DNA from: Costus lasius
Taxonomy: Eukaryota > Streptophyta > Magnoliopsida > Zingiberales > Costaceae
Direction of reading: 5' to 3'
DNA length: 64,000 nt
Assembly: GCA_027563935.2 (NCBI GenBank)
Contig: CM050449.1
Coordinates: 48,644,507-48,708,506, forward strand
The notes beneath the pieces were generated by a model, which made no database searches, had not been told where the DNA came from, and saw only the letters and a list, made by a program, of their open reading frames with translations. Positions 22,214 through 32,805 of the stretch are shown here, piece after piece. Every line of letters starts with the position of its first letter. The stretch's first letter is position 1. The translations under genes and the position numbers were made by a program.

Positions 22214-24525
22214 TCAAGAATGAAGTAGAGAACCAGCTTGGAAGATCCATTAAAGCACTTCGATCAGATCGAGGTGGAGAATACCTGAGTGGAGAGTTCT
22301 TTGACTATCTGAGAGAGTCTGGGATCATATCCCAACTCACTCCTCCTGGAACACCTCAATGGAATGGTGTGTCTGAAAGGAGAAATCGAACTTTATTGGA
22401 TATGGTTCGATCTATGATGAGTCATGCAACTCTACCTCCCTCATTCTGGGGGCATGCACTTGAGACAGCTTCTCTGATACTGAATAATGTTCCATCTAAG
22501 AGTGTCTCCAAAATACCATACGAGGTATGGAGTGGGAGACGCCCTAATCTCACGTTTATCAGGATCTAGGGATGTGAGGCTTATGTTAAACGTCAGGATT
22601 CTAGCAAGCTAGAACCTAGATCTGATAAGTGTGTATTTGTGGGGTATCCGAAGGAAACTAAAGGATACTACTTCTATGTCCCAACAGAGAACAAAGTTTT
22701 TGTTGCTCGGGGTGCTGTCTTTCTAGAGAAAGAATTTCTTATGAAAGAAGTTAGTGGGAGGGAGTTTGACTTGGATGAGGTCCAAGTGCAACCACAAGAC
22801 AAAGAGATGGAATCTGAGCCATCTGTACCAGTTGTTATACAACCTGAGGCTCAGACACAGGTCCCACGTAGGTCTGGGAGGATTCGTCATGCACCTGAGA
22901 GGTACGGGTCGCTGCCGACTCAACACGATGGAATTTTCATCATTGAGGATGAACCCAGAACCTATGATGAGGCGGTCAGTGGACCGGACTCCGAGAGATG
23001 GCTTGACACCATGCGATCCGAGATGGATTCCATGTCGGCTAACCAAGTCTAGGATTTGGTTGAGCTGCCTGATGGGGTAAAACCCATAGGGTGTAAATGG
23101 GTCTTCAAGAAAAAGACAGACATGGATGGCAACATAGTTACCTATAAGGGTAGACTAGTGGCTAAAGGTTTTAAACAAGTCCACGGGGTGGACTATGATG
23201 AAACATTCTCGCCAGTTGCCATGATCAAGTCCATTCGGATTCTGCTTGCTATAGCTGCATATCATGACTATGAGATATGGCAGATGGATGTGAAGACAGT
23301 GTTCCTTAACGGGAAGCTGACTGAGGATGTGTACATGACACAACCTGATGGCTTCATCCATCCTGCAGAGGCTAGTAAGGTCTGCAGGCTAAAGAGATCC
23401 ATTTATGGATTAAAGCAAGCATCTCGAAGTTGGAATCTTCGATTTGATGAAGCTGTGAGAGATTATGGCTTTATCAAAAGCGAAGATGACGCCTGTGTAT
23501 ATAGAAAATTCAGTGGGAGCTTGGTGATTTTTCTGGTCTTGTATGTCGATGACATACTGCTCATCGGAAACGACATCCCTAGTCTTCAAGCTGTGAAGAC
23601 ATGGTTAGGGAAGTGTTTTGAGATGAAAGACTTAGGGCAGGCCGCCTATATTCTAGGCGTGAGGATCTACCGAGAAAGATCCAAGAGGCTCCTGGCCCTT
23701 AGTCAGAGTACCTACATTGATAAGGTCCTGGAGAGGTTTAACTTGGAGCAATCCAAGAAAGGATACCTTCCAGTAAGACATGGCCTTACTCTCTCAAAGA
23801 GCCAGTGTCCTACAACACAGGCTGAGAGGGATAACATGAGTCAAATTCCTTATGCTTCGGCAGTAGGATCGATCATGTATGTAATGTTGTGTACTAGACC
23901 AGACGTGGCATATGCTGTAAGCATAACCAGCCGATACCAATCCAATCCAGGTCTGCAGCACTGGGTGGCTGTAAAGAACATCCTAAAGTATCTGAGGAGA
24001 ACTAAGGATTTGTTCTTGGTCTATGGGGGACAGGAAGAGCTCAGTGTGCAGGGCTATACTGATGCATCATTCCTGTCTGACCCTGACGACTTTAGATCGC
24101 AGGCCGGCTATGTGTTCAAGATAAATGGAGGCGCTGTATGCTGGAAGAGCTTCAAGCAATCCACTATAGCAGATTCTACAACCGAGGCAGAGTATGTGGC
24201 CGCTTCTGAGGCAGCCAAGGAAGCCGTTTGGATGAGGAAGTTCATATCTGATCTTCAAGTGGTCCCTAGTGCAATGGATCCCATTGAACTCTACTGTGAC
24301 AACAATGGAGCAATTGCACAAGCCAAGGAACCACGGTCTCATCAAAGATCCAAACACATACTCAGAAGATTTCACCTGATCAGAGAGATCATTGAAAGAG
24401 GTGATGTCAAGATTAGCAGAGTTGACACAGAGAACAATCTGGCAGACCCATTGACCAAGGCTTTGGCGCAGCAGAAGCATGATGGTCACGCTAGAGATAT
24501 GGGGTTAAGATTCCTCAACCTCTAG
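22210..24525 (+). pseudogene. B1 truncated copia pol with two stops
   Basis: Begins inside the integrase core (K-N-E-V-E-N-Q, S-D-R-G-G-E-Y) and continues through RT (Y-V-D-D near 23546) and RNase H (G-Y-T-D-A-S near 24054) to L-R-F-L-N-L. One frame throughout, with TAG at 22567-22569 and 23050-23052, each replacing a Trp codon present in B2. Very similar to B2 in the shared part. It cannot encode a functional polyprotein because gag and protease are absent. Confidence 0.93.
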
Positions 24526-24546
24526 GTCTTAGTGCAAGTGGGAGAT

Positions 24547-26418
24547 TGTTGGTGTATATGCCCTAGGACCTAGTTTTGGTCCACTTATGTACTACTTGAC
24601 TTTGATATTTATATATATCATTCTGGCATTGTCATTGTCAATGTTTGTTTACATCTGCGCACATGTACTAACATGATAATGTCCCTGGAGACAGATTGGA
24701 TCTGTGCTCAAACTATTGTCCCCAGTCGATGTACCTTAGTGGATATGGAACAGCTATGGTACTTGAGAGACTGGTATGTGAGATGGTTAGGTACGTGGTG
24801 CTAACGCAGACACATGGGTATATCATTGGAGGATATACTGGAAAGACCCGCTATGAGGCTATGACTTGGTGTCATAAGTTATCCTCACAAGTGACAGGAG
24901 ATGCATTGATCCCTTGACTTGAGGTCATTGATCGTTCTATATGGTTAGCGACTTGCTTTGATACAACCTAACACCTCGCCGTAGTTGGGAGGTCATAACG
25001 GTTGTCATTGAGCATATCACGACCCATATGAGAAGGTCAATGGACAGACATAGGATTTGCCCCTTCCTTAGGGAAGTATGATATCCATGGAGCTCCTCTA
25101 TGGTTCTATGACTGAGAGTGTATGGCCATACCCAGGTAAGAACCTGTTTTAGTCATAGCCATGTGATTGGGTGAAAACAAGTGGTGACACACTTGTCCAA
25201 TCGGATATCAGTCCGGCAAAGAGACTGTAATGCATCTGTACCTAGTTGCGATGATGGGGATGTCGATGTCGATATCCATTCCAATGACCTGGGTAGCAGC
25301 GATGCACTGCTAGGTGCCACTCACTGCTTGTGGTGACCTTTGGTCAGCAGTGCCAGCGTCAGAAGAACCTACAGGGTCGCACACCTTGATACTTGAGTTC
25401 TCGTATTAATCGAGAAGCCTTATGATCAAGTTATTGGAAAAGTTGGATCTAATTGGGAGATTTCATCAGCACCAATGGGCCTGATGAGATGGAAGAATGT
25501 TATTGGAGCCAAACTTCATTTTTGGCAGGTTGACCCGTATTTGACCATGGTTGGTCACACTTGGATTAGGGTTGCATTGGATTGGATCCAAATGCTTAAA
25601 TCAACCCATAGGATGAAGTTTGGGCTAGCTCATTATCCAAGGAAGCCCAATAACAAGTTCTCATGAAGAGAAGAGAGGCTAAAAGGGTATAATGGGGAGA
25701 AATCCAACCCCATTGGCGCCTAAGGGGCATAATGGGGTTAGGGTGGCAAAATTGCTTCATTAAGGAAGCAATTTGCGCCTAGCCCTTCTCCCTTGATGGT
25801 ATGAATGCCTTTAAGGCATGTCTTGGGCTGATATGGTACTTGGGCAATTATGGAAAGGTTGAATGAAGTTTATGGTAAAGTCTTGGAGACTTTCCTTGCA
25901 TCAAACCTCCTCATCCTAGCCCTACACTTGTCATGATCCTAGCCCTTGCCCTATATATGTGACCCTAGCCGCCCCCTCTTATATGATTCATCCTTGGAGG
26001 CGTGAACATAAGAAGGGAGCGAGAGCAAGGAGAAAGGGCGCAATCTCTTCCTCTTCCATCAAGTGGCCGCAAGCTTCTCCTTCCTTACCACTTGGCGCAT
26101 CTTTCTCTCTTGGTGGCGCAAGGTGGTTGGAGCATCTCCCTAAGGCTTGGATCTTCTTCCCGAGGCTAGCACCGGGCGTGGAAGAAGAGGACTCGAGGCA
26201 TCCATGTGTGTGAGACTGCAGAGGGCGCACACTTGGGCGTCTATCACGACATCGACCTCATCTTGCTCTGAGGTATTTTCTAACTCATCGTGTCGACCCC
26301 CTTGCATGCGATCTTCACTGGGTTTTTGGGACCGACCTGTTTCGGGGACATTCTTCCGCTGTGCAATGTATGTATGTGTCTCTGAAAAATTGTAAAATGT
26401 CCCCGGGGTTTCCCAACA
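24547..26418 (+). repeat. B1 3' LTR
   Basis: 1872-bp family B LTR from TGTTGGTGTATATGCCC to GGTTTCCCAACA. It has a TATA-like CTATATATG at 25951-25959, about 465 bp from the 3' end, a plausible core promoter position. The small ORFs inside it are not supported as genes. Confidence 0.93.
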
Positions 26419-26423
26419 AATGT

Positions 26424-27290
26424 AAGTCGTAAAAATGCCCGAGCACCTCCAATCCTCAGTAGGCGCGGGATACACAAGGTTGCAACGAACGACAAGTGTG
26501 GACGGACCCGACTCCTCGCCACTAGTGTAACATTCCACCTCAACATCGTGCTCAGCAGGGGTTATGGTGGCGACGCGAGCTGGACCCGTGTCGGCTCGAG
26601 CGGGCCTCTTGGACCTTTCATGCGACATGTGACACGGCTGCAAACAGTTGTAGCAGGTAATACGGCCCGAGGCTCCGATTGCTAGGGCCTTTCCCTTCTC
26701 CTCCCAAGTGGGCCAAGAAGGCAAAGCCTCAGGGGGTGGGCGTCGAAGGGGCTGAAGGGCTGGGAGCGCAGGTCGAGGGTCCGGATGAGGCTCCAGATGC
26801 TCAAGTTGCGGGTGGGGTTGCGGGGGACCGCCCGCATAAGGACGCCTATGTGGGCCAAGGTCATTGAGCCTTGCAGCGATGCGAAGGTCATGCTCGATGT
26901 CTCGAGCACGCTAAAAAGTCTGATCAAGGGTCTCCGATCCATAAGCGGGTAAGGCCCGGCGGATATCCGCACAGAGCCCATTCTTGAATTTCGACAAAAC
27001 TAACTCAGGGTCCTCTTGCAAATTGCAACGCAGTTGCAACATCTCGAAGGTGAGTTAGTACTCCTCGACAGTACCTGTATAAATGTGCTGCCTATACGAA
27101 GGGGGTACATAATGCTCGCGGAGGCGATACCGCATCTCTGCCCACTCAGTGATCGGGGGAAGAGCCTGCTGCATGTTTTGGCGCTCCACATTTTCCCAAT
27201 GTAAACGTGCAGGCCCCTCAAGTAAGGTGCGCACATACCGAACCCGTGAGTGCGGAGGCCAATCGCTAAGGCCAATCCAGCCTGCCCATG
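26424..27290 (-). pseudogene. Gypsy gag with degraded zinc knuckle
   Basis: The minus strand reads as retrotransposon gag: R-Y-V-R-T-L-L-E-G-P-A, then W-A-E-M-R-Y-R-L-R-E-H-Y, then F-K-N-G-L-C-A-D-I-R. A proline-rich linker and a zinc knuckle beginning C-Y-N-C follow (about 26660-26610). The knuckle is damaged: its Gly and last Cys are replaced, giving C-x2-C with H but no final Cys. An in-frame TAA sits near 27055. Its C-terminal side joins protease at 22122 when B1 and one AATGT are removed. The N-terminal limit is unclear because tandem repeats begin near 27318. Confidence 0.85.
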
Positions 27291-27317
27291 CTTGGAGTCA
27301 TGCCCGTGCTTGGCGTT

Positions 27318-27720
27318 GTCGAAATCCACAGAGGCAGGCACGGCTTGCCTGTGCATGCAGTCACGCCCGTGCTTGGCGTCGTCGAAATCCACAGAGGCGG
27401 GCATGGCTTGCCCGTGCTTGGAGTCACGCCCATGCTTGGCGTCGAAGAAATCCATAGAGGCGGGCACTGCTTGCCCGTGCTTGGAGTCATGCCCGTGCTT
27501 GGCGCCGTCGAAATCCACAGAGGCGGGCACGACTTACCCATGCTTGGAGTCACGCCCGTGCTTGGAGTCACGCCCGTGCTTGGCGTCGTCGAAATCCACA
27601 GAGGCAGGCACGGCTTGCCCGTGCTTTGGAGCACGGCCGTGTTAGGCGTCTTCAAAATCCACAGAGGCGGGCACGGCTTGCCCGTGCTTAGGAGCACGGC
27701 CGTGTTCAGCATTCGCGTCT
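27318..27720. repeat. 63-bp tandem repeat array
   Basis: GTCGAAATCCACAGAGG-type units start at 27318, 27381, about 27444, 27507, 27588 and about 27651. Spacing is 63 bp, except one 81-bp interval containing an extra 18-bp duplication. 63 bp is 21 codons, and two minus-strand frames stay open through the array. GC-rich. It adjoins the gypsy gag N-terminal side, so it may be part of that element's 5' region; its origin is not established. Confidence 0.88.
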
Positions 27721-27895
27721 TCGGGTGACCGTGTCACGGCCGTGATGGGGCGCACGACCTGGCCATGTCGGGGTTTGGGGAACTCTGACTTGGGTGAAAT
27801 TTCTAGGGAAAATTCCTGGGGTCCTGGGGAGTCTCCCCAAGTATCCTTTGGAGGGGTTGGGCAGCCCTGAAGTGTGTTCATGGGCCCGTTTGCTC
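27721..27895. other. Unassigned GC-rich stretch
   Basis: Between the 63-bp array and a family B LTR fragment. No coding domain or repeat recognised; possibly the remaining 5' sequence of the gypsy element. Confidence 0.4.
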
Positions 27896-28151
27896 CTACA
27901 TCATCGTGCCTAACAAGCCTATATAACAGTCTCACAAGTACCACAGCTGTCCCATATCCACTCAAGTACATCGACTAGGGACAACCATTTGAGCACAGAT
28001 CTAATCTGTCTCCAGGGACATTATCATGTAAATACATAATCGTAGATGTAGACAGACATTGATAATGACAATGCCAGAATGATATATAAATATCAGAGTC
28101 AAGTAGTATAAAGATGGACCAAAACTAGGTCTCAAGGCATACACACCAACA
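27896..28151 (-). repeat. Family B LTR fragment
   Basis: About 256 bp matching the first part of the family B LTR in reverse orientation, ending in CATACACACCAACA at 28151. It is more diverged than B1 and B2. The sequence to the right is not a polypurine tract, so this is an LTR 5' end abutting its target; the other side was lost. Confidence 0.8.
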
Positions 28152-28906
28152 GAAATAACCTCTAGTGTGATCACTTCTTATTGTATCCTAGTTTAAAGTA
28201 AAAACCAAAGAGATATTAGACTTCAACTCACAACTTAGGTACCACTACCAATTTTCACAGTGCCAAGTAGAGGAGTCTCTTTTAGACTTCAACTCACAAC
28301 TTAGGTACTACTGCCAATTTTTCGCAGTGGCAAGTACAGGAGTCTAAGTGATTTTTTTTTAAGTGCTCTATTGTACATATGTAATCATCCCCCAACAAGA
28401 AGCAAGGAATCATATAATGAATAAGTAAATATGTACCATAAAATAAAAATCGTATGTATACTACTAGCATGCCATCCTTGAACATTCAAAGAGATATGTG
28501 ACCCACTAATTAACAGTTTCAAACATTCCAATCAAAGGATTTCAGAATCATAGAACAGATGGACATGATCATAGAGTATATTCTAATTGGATGGTGCATT
28601 AAACATTTCATAGTCACTCCATACCGTGTATGAATTGAATCTCAAAGTTCATACATATAGCTATCATAGGAACAGAATTCGAGTCACAGCATGTTCATTA
28701 ACTAATGGATCGGTTGAATTGAGATTGCCTAAATAAAAATAATTTTATTAAAGCATATAACAGCCACAATAACATGAACCTAGTCATCATAGTGTAATTG
28801 TCTAAAGCATAATAACAGCCATTTATAATTCAATCATGACCATCATATCTTGATAAACCAGATAAAATCAACTATCACATGACAATATAATATAAAATAG
28901 GATACA
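28152..28906. other. AT-rich non-coding stretch with a 65-bp direct duplication
   Basis: No supported gene. A direct repeat of about 65 bp occurs at 28217-28281 and 28283-28347 (both begin TTAGACTTCAACTC), with a handful of differences. It lies downstream of the Athila-ORF1-like pseudogene and may be part of the same old element. Confidence 0.6.
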
Positions 28907-29257
28907 TCACATGGTAACCAGCACATAAGATGTCCAAATATCATACATCATAGTCAGGGCCTGGAGGCAGACCAGGCCCTCAAATAGTAGCATATAAGAC
29001 AATGCCAAATAAATATCCACAAAAGTATCATCAAGTAGCAGACAAACAGAAGAAGCACCACAGCAACCAAAAACAACAACTAGACAGCAGGAATGCCCAC
29101 CCACTCTAAATGTCGCATAGTCCTCTATGTGAAACCATAATATGTGAGTGGAGTAGGCAGACTCACTTCTTCTTGTGCGACCGAGAGCCTTGGAGCTCTT
29201 GCCCTTGCCATGGTAGGAATAGTCGAGTTGTTTCTCCTCCGAAGAGTCGGTCACCCT
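28907..29257 (-). pseudogene. Athila-ORF1-like pseudogene, C-terminal piece
   Basis: Continuation of the minus-strand frame from 40417 after removal of B2 and one ACCCT: the join reads through L-D-N-M-E-R-V-T-D-S-S-E-E-K without a gap. It ends in a Lys/Ser-rich tail (G-K-G-K-S-S-K). The true end is uncertain; the open frame persists to 28907, but the lower part has no recognisable features. Confidence 0.55.
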
Positions 29258-31146
29258 TGTTGGTGTATATGCCCTAGGACCTAGTTTTGGTCCACTTATG
29301 TACTACTGGACTTTGATATTAATATATATATCATTCTGGCATTGTCATTGTCAATGTTTGTTTACATCTGCGCACATGTACTAACATGATAATGTCCCTG
29401 GAGACAGATTGGATCTGTGCTCAAACTATTGTCCCCAATCGATGTACCTTAGTGGATATGGGATAGCTATGGTACTTGAGAGACTGGTATGTGAGCTGGT
29501 TAGGTACGTGGTGCTAACGCAGACACATGGGTATATCATTGGAGGAAATACTGGAAAGACCCGCTGTGAGGCTATGACATGGTGTCATAAGTTATCCTCA
29601 CAAGTGACAGGAGATGCATTGATCCCTTGACTTGAGGTCATTGATCGTTCTATATGGTTAGCGACTTGCTTTGATACAACCTAACACTTCGCCGTAGTTG
29701 GGAGGTCATAACGGTTGTCATTGAGCATATCACGACCCATATGAGAAGGTCAATGGACAGACATAGGATTTGCCCCTTCCTTAGGGAAGTATGATATCCA
29801 TGGAGCTCCTCTATGGTTCTATGACTGAGAGTGTATGGCCATACCCAGGTAAGAACCTGTTTTAGTCATAGCCATGTGATTGGGTGAAAACAAGTGGTGA
29901 CACACTTGTCCAATCGGATATCAGTCCGGCAAAGAGACTGTAATGCATCTGTACCTAGTTGCGATGATGGGGATGTCGATGTCGATATCCATTCCAATGA
30001 CCTGGGTAGCAGCGATGCACTGCTAGGTGCCACTCACTACTTGTGGTGACCTTTGGTCAGCATTGCCAGCGTCAGAAGAACCTACAGGGTCGCACACCTT
30101 GATACTTGAGTTCTCGTATTGATCGAGAAGCCTTATGATCAAGTTATTGGATAACTCGGATCTAATTGGGAGATTTCATTAGCACCAATGGGCCTGATGA
30201 GATGGAAGAATGTTATTGGAGCCAAACTTCATTTTTGGCAGGTTGACCCGTATTTGACCATGGTTGGTCACACTTGGATTAGGGTTGCATTGGATTGGAT
30301 CCAAATGCTTAATCAACCCATAGGATGAAGTTTGGGCTACCTCATTATCCAATGAAGCCCAATAACAAGTTCTCATGAAGAGAAGAGAGGCTAAAAGGGT
30401 ATAATGGGGAGAAACCCAACCCCATTGGCGCCTAAGGGGCATAATGGGGTTAGGGTGGCAAAATTGCTTCATTAAGGAAGCAATTTGCGCCTAGCCCTTC
30501 TCCCTTGATGGTATGAATGCCTTTAAGGCATGTCTTGGGCTGATATGGTACTTGGGCAATTATGGAAAGGTTGAATGAAGTTTATGGTAAAGCCTTGGAG
30601 ACTTTCCTTGCATCAAACCTCCTCATCCTAGCCCTACACTTGTCATGATCCTAGCCCTTGCCCTAATCGCCTCTTGCCCTATATATGTGACCCTAGCCGC
30701 CCCCTCTTATATGATTCATCCTTGGAGGCGTGAACATAAGAAGGGAGCGAGAGCAAGGAGCAAAGGCTCAATCTCTTCCTCTTCCATCAAGTGGCCGCAA
30801 GCTTCTCCTTCCTTACCACTTGGCGCATCTTTCTCTCTTGGTGGCGCAAGGTGGTTGGAGCATCTCCCTAAGGCTTGGATCTTCTTCCCGAGGCTAGCAC
30901 CGGGCGTGGAAGAAGAGGACTCGAGGCATCCATGTGTGTGAGACTACAGAGGGCGCACAGTTGGGCGCCTATCACGACATCGACCTCATCTTGCTCTGAG
31001 GTATTTTCTAACTCATCGTGTCGACCCCCTTGCATGCGATCTTCACTGGATTTTTGGGACTGACCTGTTTCGGGGACATTCTTCCGCTGTGCAATGTATG
31101 TATGTGTCTCTGAAAAATTGTAAAATGCCCCTGGGGTTTCCCAATA
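29258..31146 (+). repeat. B2 5' LTR
   Basis: 1889 bp, very similar to the B1 LTR. The terminal dinucleotide is mutated: it ends CCCAATA where others end CCCAACA. TATA-like TATATAT lies at 30680-30686. Confidence 0.93.
30680..30686 (+). promoter_or_regulatory. Family B LTR TATA-like box
   Basis: TATATAT in a C-rich context, conserved in the LTRs of B1 (25951), B2 3' LTR (about 39945) and B3 (about 53527). Position fits transcription starting about 430 bp before the LTR end. No start site is shown by sequence alone. Confidence 0.5.
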
Positions 31147-31147
31147 G

Positions 31148-31159
31148 TGGTATCAGAGC
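31148..31159 (+). other. B2 primer binding site
   Basis: TGGTATCAGAGC, one nt after the LTR end; complementary to initiator Met-tRNA. Confidence 0.92.
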
Positions 31160-32805
31160 GACTTGCAAGACTCGAACGAAGTTTTATGCTTTTCTTTCAT
31201 GCTCACATGCCATATCTCTATTTTCGAAAATAGCATGATGCATGGCAAACGATTTTTTCTAAGTAGGAAAAAATTAGGGTTTCTTGTTTCTATCATCCTC
31301 TCAATCTCTTTTGGATTTTTGGACTATTTTTCTTGTCTGATTTAAAGATCAAAGGCGCACGTAGTTTTGTCAAGTAGGACGGGCATTGTGTCTTCGGACT
31401 GGCCAAGTCTCTTGATCTAACAAAATTGCCAGCCGAAAGGATCTCTGAAATCACCTTGAAAAATAAATCGCAATTAACCAAAAGATTTGTGAGAAGAAGA
31501 GGAGAAAAAGAGACTAGTTTTAATGAAAAAGTAAAATTTCAGATTTTATGTTTTTCATGAGCATGTAGAATTGCATGAGTAAATACCTTTATTGTGCATA
31601 ATCTTGTGATCATTAGTCAAGCCCCCCTTTGCATGCCTGTGATGTATCCTCGTGAGGCCTGCGTGCCGCTTTTCCTTTTGCTTTTAAGAAGACTAGGGAA
31701 GCGCATGTACTTGGAGCTTGGCGCATGCATGAAGTTGGCGCACCTTGCATGGTGGCGCAACAAGCATCAAGGAAAAGGCGCAAGCTTGCTTGATGGCACA
31801 AGTTAGGCATGGCCGAACCCTTTGGTTTGAGAGCTAGCTAACTTGGCATCTTTCATTGTGGCGCATTCTCCTTGGAGGAAGATCATGGCATTGGCCGAAC
31901 CTTTGAGGTCTACCCTTAAGGTTTGAGAGCTAAGCCATGAAGGAAGGACCTTGGAGCCAACCATGAAGACCAAGATAGAGGGCGGCTAGGATAGGTCTTT
32001 CTTAGGGGCTTGAGTCCTATGTCAAGAGTTGAACCTCCTTTGGCATGGGTTGGTTCAATATCTTGAAAGGGCTTTGATCACATCATCGTTTACTGCTTTC
32101 CTTATCTGCTAAAAGCATGCCTGTGATGTTTTATCATTATGTTATCACTATAGGATTGCATGCCTGTATTGTTAGACATAAGATAAAACTGATGAGACCT
32201 TAAAAACCCTCATAAAATATCAAGTCTAGAAGCCTTCTAACGCGTAGCCCTCACTAAGCTATCGATCAGTGGAGTTGTGAACTGGTTCCCACCCTCGTGG
32301 GACACACCCACTTATCTTTAGAAAGTGTGTGGTGACAATGGTTTCCCTAGTCCAGTTTTAACCAGGGCGTGCCTTCGCAAGGAAACTCATTGGCCCTGGG
32401 CATAAACGGTTAGGAATGGACTTGACTAGAAATTCACATGTACTAGGCACATAGTGAAAGTCTAGAGGCATCGTTGAGAGGTTAGGGTTTCATGTTATAT
32501 CCAGCCCTCGCTGGACATGAAATGCCCAAGACTGTCTCAACAAGGGGAGTTGCTTGGAGCAACCGGCCGGCGAGCCCACCTTAGGAAACATGGGTTACTT
32601 TGTGCATCTCATCCCACCCTCGTGGGACGCAAAGCCTCATGTGAAATAAGGATCCCATCTCACTAGGAAGTCTTAAACTTCTCAATTGACTTTGTGGGTT
32701 GTCAATTCGAATTTAAAATAGTGGGAGCAGTAATCATTTAAAACAAGTCCAGTTTAAATGATTCGAAGTAGTACTAATCTGCTGTTTCTTGGTTATTGTA
32801 GAACA
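31160..32805 (+). other. B2 untranslated leader
   Basis: 1.65-kb leader without supported coding sequence. Contains the three-hairpin block (32276-32634). Near its end are a TACTAAT branch-point-like motif (32772-32778) and a pyrimidine-rich acceptor-like TTATTGTAG ending at 32801, four nt before the gag ATG. Confidence 0.8.
32276..32634 (+). promoter_or_regulatory. B2 leader three-hairpin block
   Basis: Hairpins at 32276-32306, 32488-32522 and 32598-32634. The middle one has outer arms TTTCATG and CATGAAA, inner arms TCCAGC and GCTGGA, loop CCTC, and a TTATA bulge on the 5' side. All three loops are CCTC. The span is 359 nt against 361 in family A, and the block ends 171 nt before gag. Confidence 0.6.

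Larger units (their letters stand above)
22123..26423 (+). mobile_element. B1: family B copia element with internal 5' deletion
   Basis: Plus-strand family B element inserted in gypsy between protease and gag. AATGT flanks it (22118-22122 and 26419-26423). Only the first 43 bp of the 5' LTR survive; the rest of that LTR, the leader, gag, protease and integrase N-terminus are gone, replaced by patchwork filler at 22166-22213. It keeps pol from mid-integrase, the polypurine tract (24536-24546) and a full 3' LTR (24547-26418). Confidence 0.93.
17767..27290 (-). mobile_element. G1: decayed Ty3/gypsy chromovirus, split by A4 and B1
   Basis: Minus-strand element in pieces 17767-17954, 19638-22122 and 26424 to about 27290. 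Order is gag, protease, RT, RNase H, integrase; integrase after RNase H is the Ty3/gypsy arrangement. Joining at the A4 duplication (ACACG) and the B1 duplication (AATGT) restores continuous frames. Neither LTR is recognised. The left end is cut off at A3 and the right end is unresolved near the 63-bp repeats. Confidence 0.88.

Noticed and set aside
25475..26230. Several open frames of 60-85 codons inside family B LTRs
   Set aside because: They recur in every LTR copy on both strands, are not frame-conserved between subfamilies and have no domain; chance frames in GC-rich LTR sequence.
26145..26275. LTR-encoded in-frame first exon for family B gag
   Set aside because: The ATG upstream of the donor-like GAG-GTATT joins gag out of frame, and the in-frame phase meets a stop without an ATG.
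27318..27720. CRISPR-like array
   Set aside because: Units are contiguous tandem repeats without unique spacers, in plant transposon sequence.
28907..29254. Host gene exon with a splice donor at AAGAAG-TGAGT
   Set aside because: The frame joins upstream to the ORF1-like pseudogene across B2, so it is part of that remnant; nothing supports a host gene.
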